Assembly: GCA_004376435.1 (NCBI GenBank)
Contig: SOJS01000046.1
Span: forward strand, 1 to 5,349
DNA: 5,349 nt
DNA from: Dehalococcoidia bacterium
GTDB lineage: Bacteria > Chloroflexota > Dehalococcoidia > Dehalococcoidales > JAUVZE01
Reading direction: 5' to 3'
Under the pieces are notes generated by a model that worked only from the letters and a program-made list of their open reading frames with translations, ran no database searches and was not told the DNA's origin. A program made the position numbers and the translations under genes. Every line of letters begins with the position of its first letter. Position 1 is the stretch's first letter. Positions 5,199 to 5,349 of the stretch are shown in pieces.

Positions 5199-5349
5199 CC
5201 TTTTCCTCTATCTTAGCCTCTGCTTTTGGCTTGGCTTTGGCTTTAGCCTTTGGCTTTGGTTTTACCTCTGCCTTCGGCTTGGCTTTGGCTTTAGCCTTTG
5301 GCTTTTCTTCTACCTCTGCCTTTGGCTTTGGTTTGGCTTTAGCCTTTGG
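5176..5349 (-). CDS. rpsC: C-terminal end of the gene upstream of rplP, probably ribosomal protein uS3 with a Lys/Ala/Pro tail
   Basis: The frame is open from the right edge to a TAA at 5176-5178, giving 57 residues. They are almost only Lys, Ala, Pro and Glu, arranged as three 16-residue repeats (PKAKAKPKPKAEVEEK, PKAKAKAKPKAEVKPK, PKAKAKAKPKAEAKIE), then EKDATAETG. This tail is strongly basic and surely disordered, resembling histone-H1-like tails. No conserved uS3 domain (KH or C-terminal) is visible, so the rpsC identity rests only on gene order: rpsC directly precedes rplP in nearly all bacteria, and some uS3 proteins carry charged C-terminal extensions. The last 23 nt overlap rplP and hold its ribosome-binding site. 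Confidence 0.75.
   Translation of the reverse strand, partial: PKAKAKPKPKAEVEEKPKAKAKAKPKAEVKPKPKAKAKAKPKAEAKIEEKDATAETG
5205..5208 (-). promoter_or_regulatory. Shine-Dalgarno site of rplP inside the preceding gene
   Basis: The minus strand reads GAGG, ending 6 nt before the rplP ATG, directly after the tandem repeat and within the coding end of the upstream gene. Its placement supports coupled translation across the 23-nt overlap. Confidence 0.55.
5206..5349 (-). repeat. 48-bp tandem repeat, three copies, in the 3' end of the rpsC-position gene
   Basis: Copies lie at 5302-5349, 5254-5301 and 5206-5253, in phase with the reading frame (16 codons each). Landmarks recur at exactly 48-base spacing on the plus strand: CTTTAGCCTTTGG at 5241, 5289 and 5337, and TACCTCTGCC at 5263 and 5311. 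Within each copy there is a finer GCCAAA/GCCAAG hexamer repeat coding Ala-Lys. The array reaches the window edge, so more copies may follow. Confidence 0.9.

Noticed and set aside
5206..5349. CRISPR array at the right edge
   Set aside because: The 48-bp units are contiguous, have no unique spacers, keep the reading frame and code a Lys/Ala/Pro tail, so this is a coding tandem repeat.
1..5349. Inserted accessory or defence genes within the operon
   Set aside because: Every stretch is accounted for by ribosomal protein genes or secY in canonical order; no gap is larger than 28 nt.

Overview
This window is a single, gapless piece of the conserved S10-spc ribosomal protein supercluster, read entirely on the minus strand. 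In transcription order (right to left) it holds the 3' end of a gene in the rpsC position, rplP (uL16), rpmC (uL29), rpsQ (uS17), rplN (uL14), rplX (uL24), rplE (uL5), rpsN (uS14, zinc type), rpsH (uS8), rplF (uL6), rplR (uL18), rpsE (uS5), rpmD (uL30), rplO (uL15) and the first 89 codons of secY, which runs off the left edge. The order is the classical bacterial one with no gene inserted or missing. The proteins look intact, and several are slightly longer than usual at the C terminus (uL16, uS17, the gene upstream of uL16).

The organism is a bacterium. The gene order, the zinc-binding uS14 and uL24 and the wording of uL5 and SecY are most reminiscent to me of Chloroflexota, possibly Dehalococcoidia. 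That is recognition from memory, not a search, and I hold it at about 0.6.

The layout is extremely compact. No intercistronic gap exceeds 28 nt (rpsN-rpsH), and six gene pairs overlap: rpsC/rplP 23 nt, rplP/rpmC 11, rplN/rplX 4, rpsE/rpmD 8, rpmD/rplO 17, rplO/secY 20. Many starts are not ATG (TTG for rpmC; GTG for rplX, rpsE, rpmD and secY), and Shine-Dalgarno sequences often sit inside the preceding gene, so translational coupling is likely. I see no promoter, terminator, RNA gene, mobile element or CRISPR array.

The genes work together: the fifteen products are the small- and large-subunit proteins assembled onto 16S and 23S rRNA, followed by the SecY channel that docks on the ribosome to export nascent or finished proteins. 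I found no undescribed system here. The points worth a second look are a 48-bp tandem repeat encoding a Lys/Ala/Pro tail at the right edge, an odd start region of rpsE with either a four-codon leader ORF or a one-base indel, and the retained zinc knuckles in uL24.
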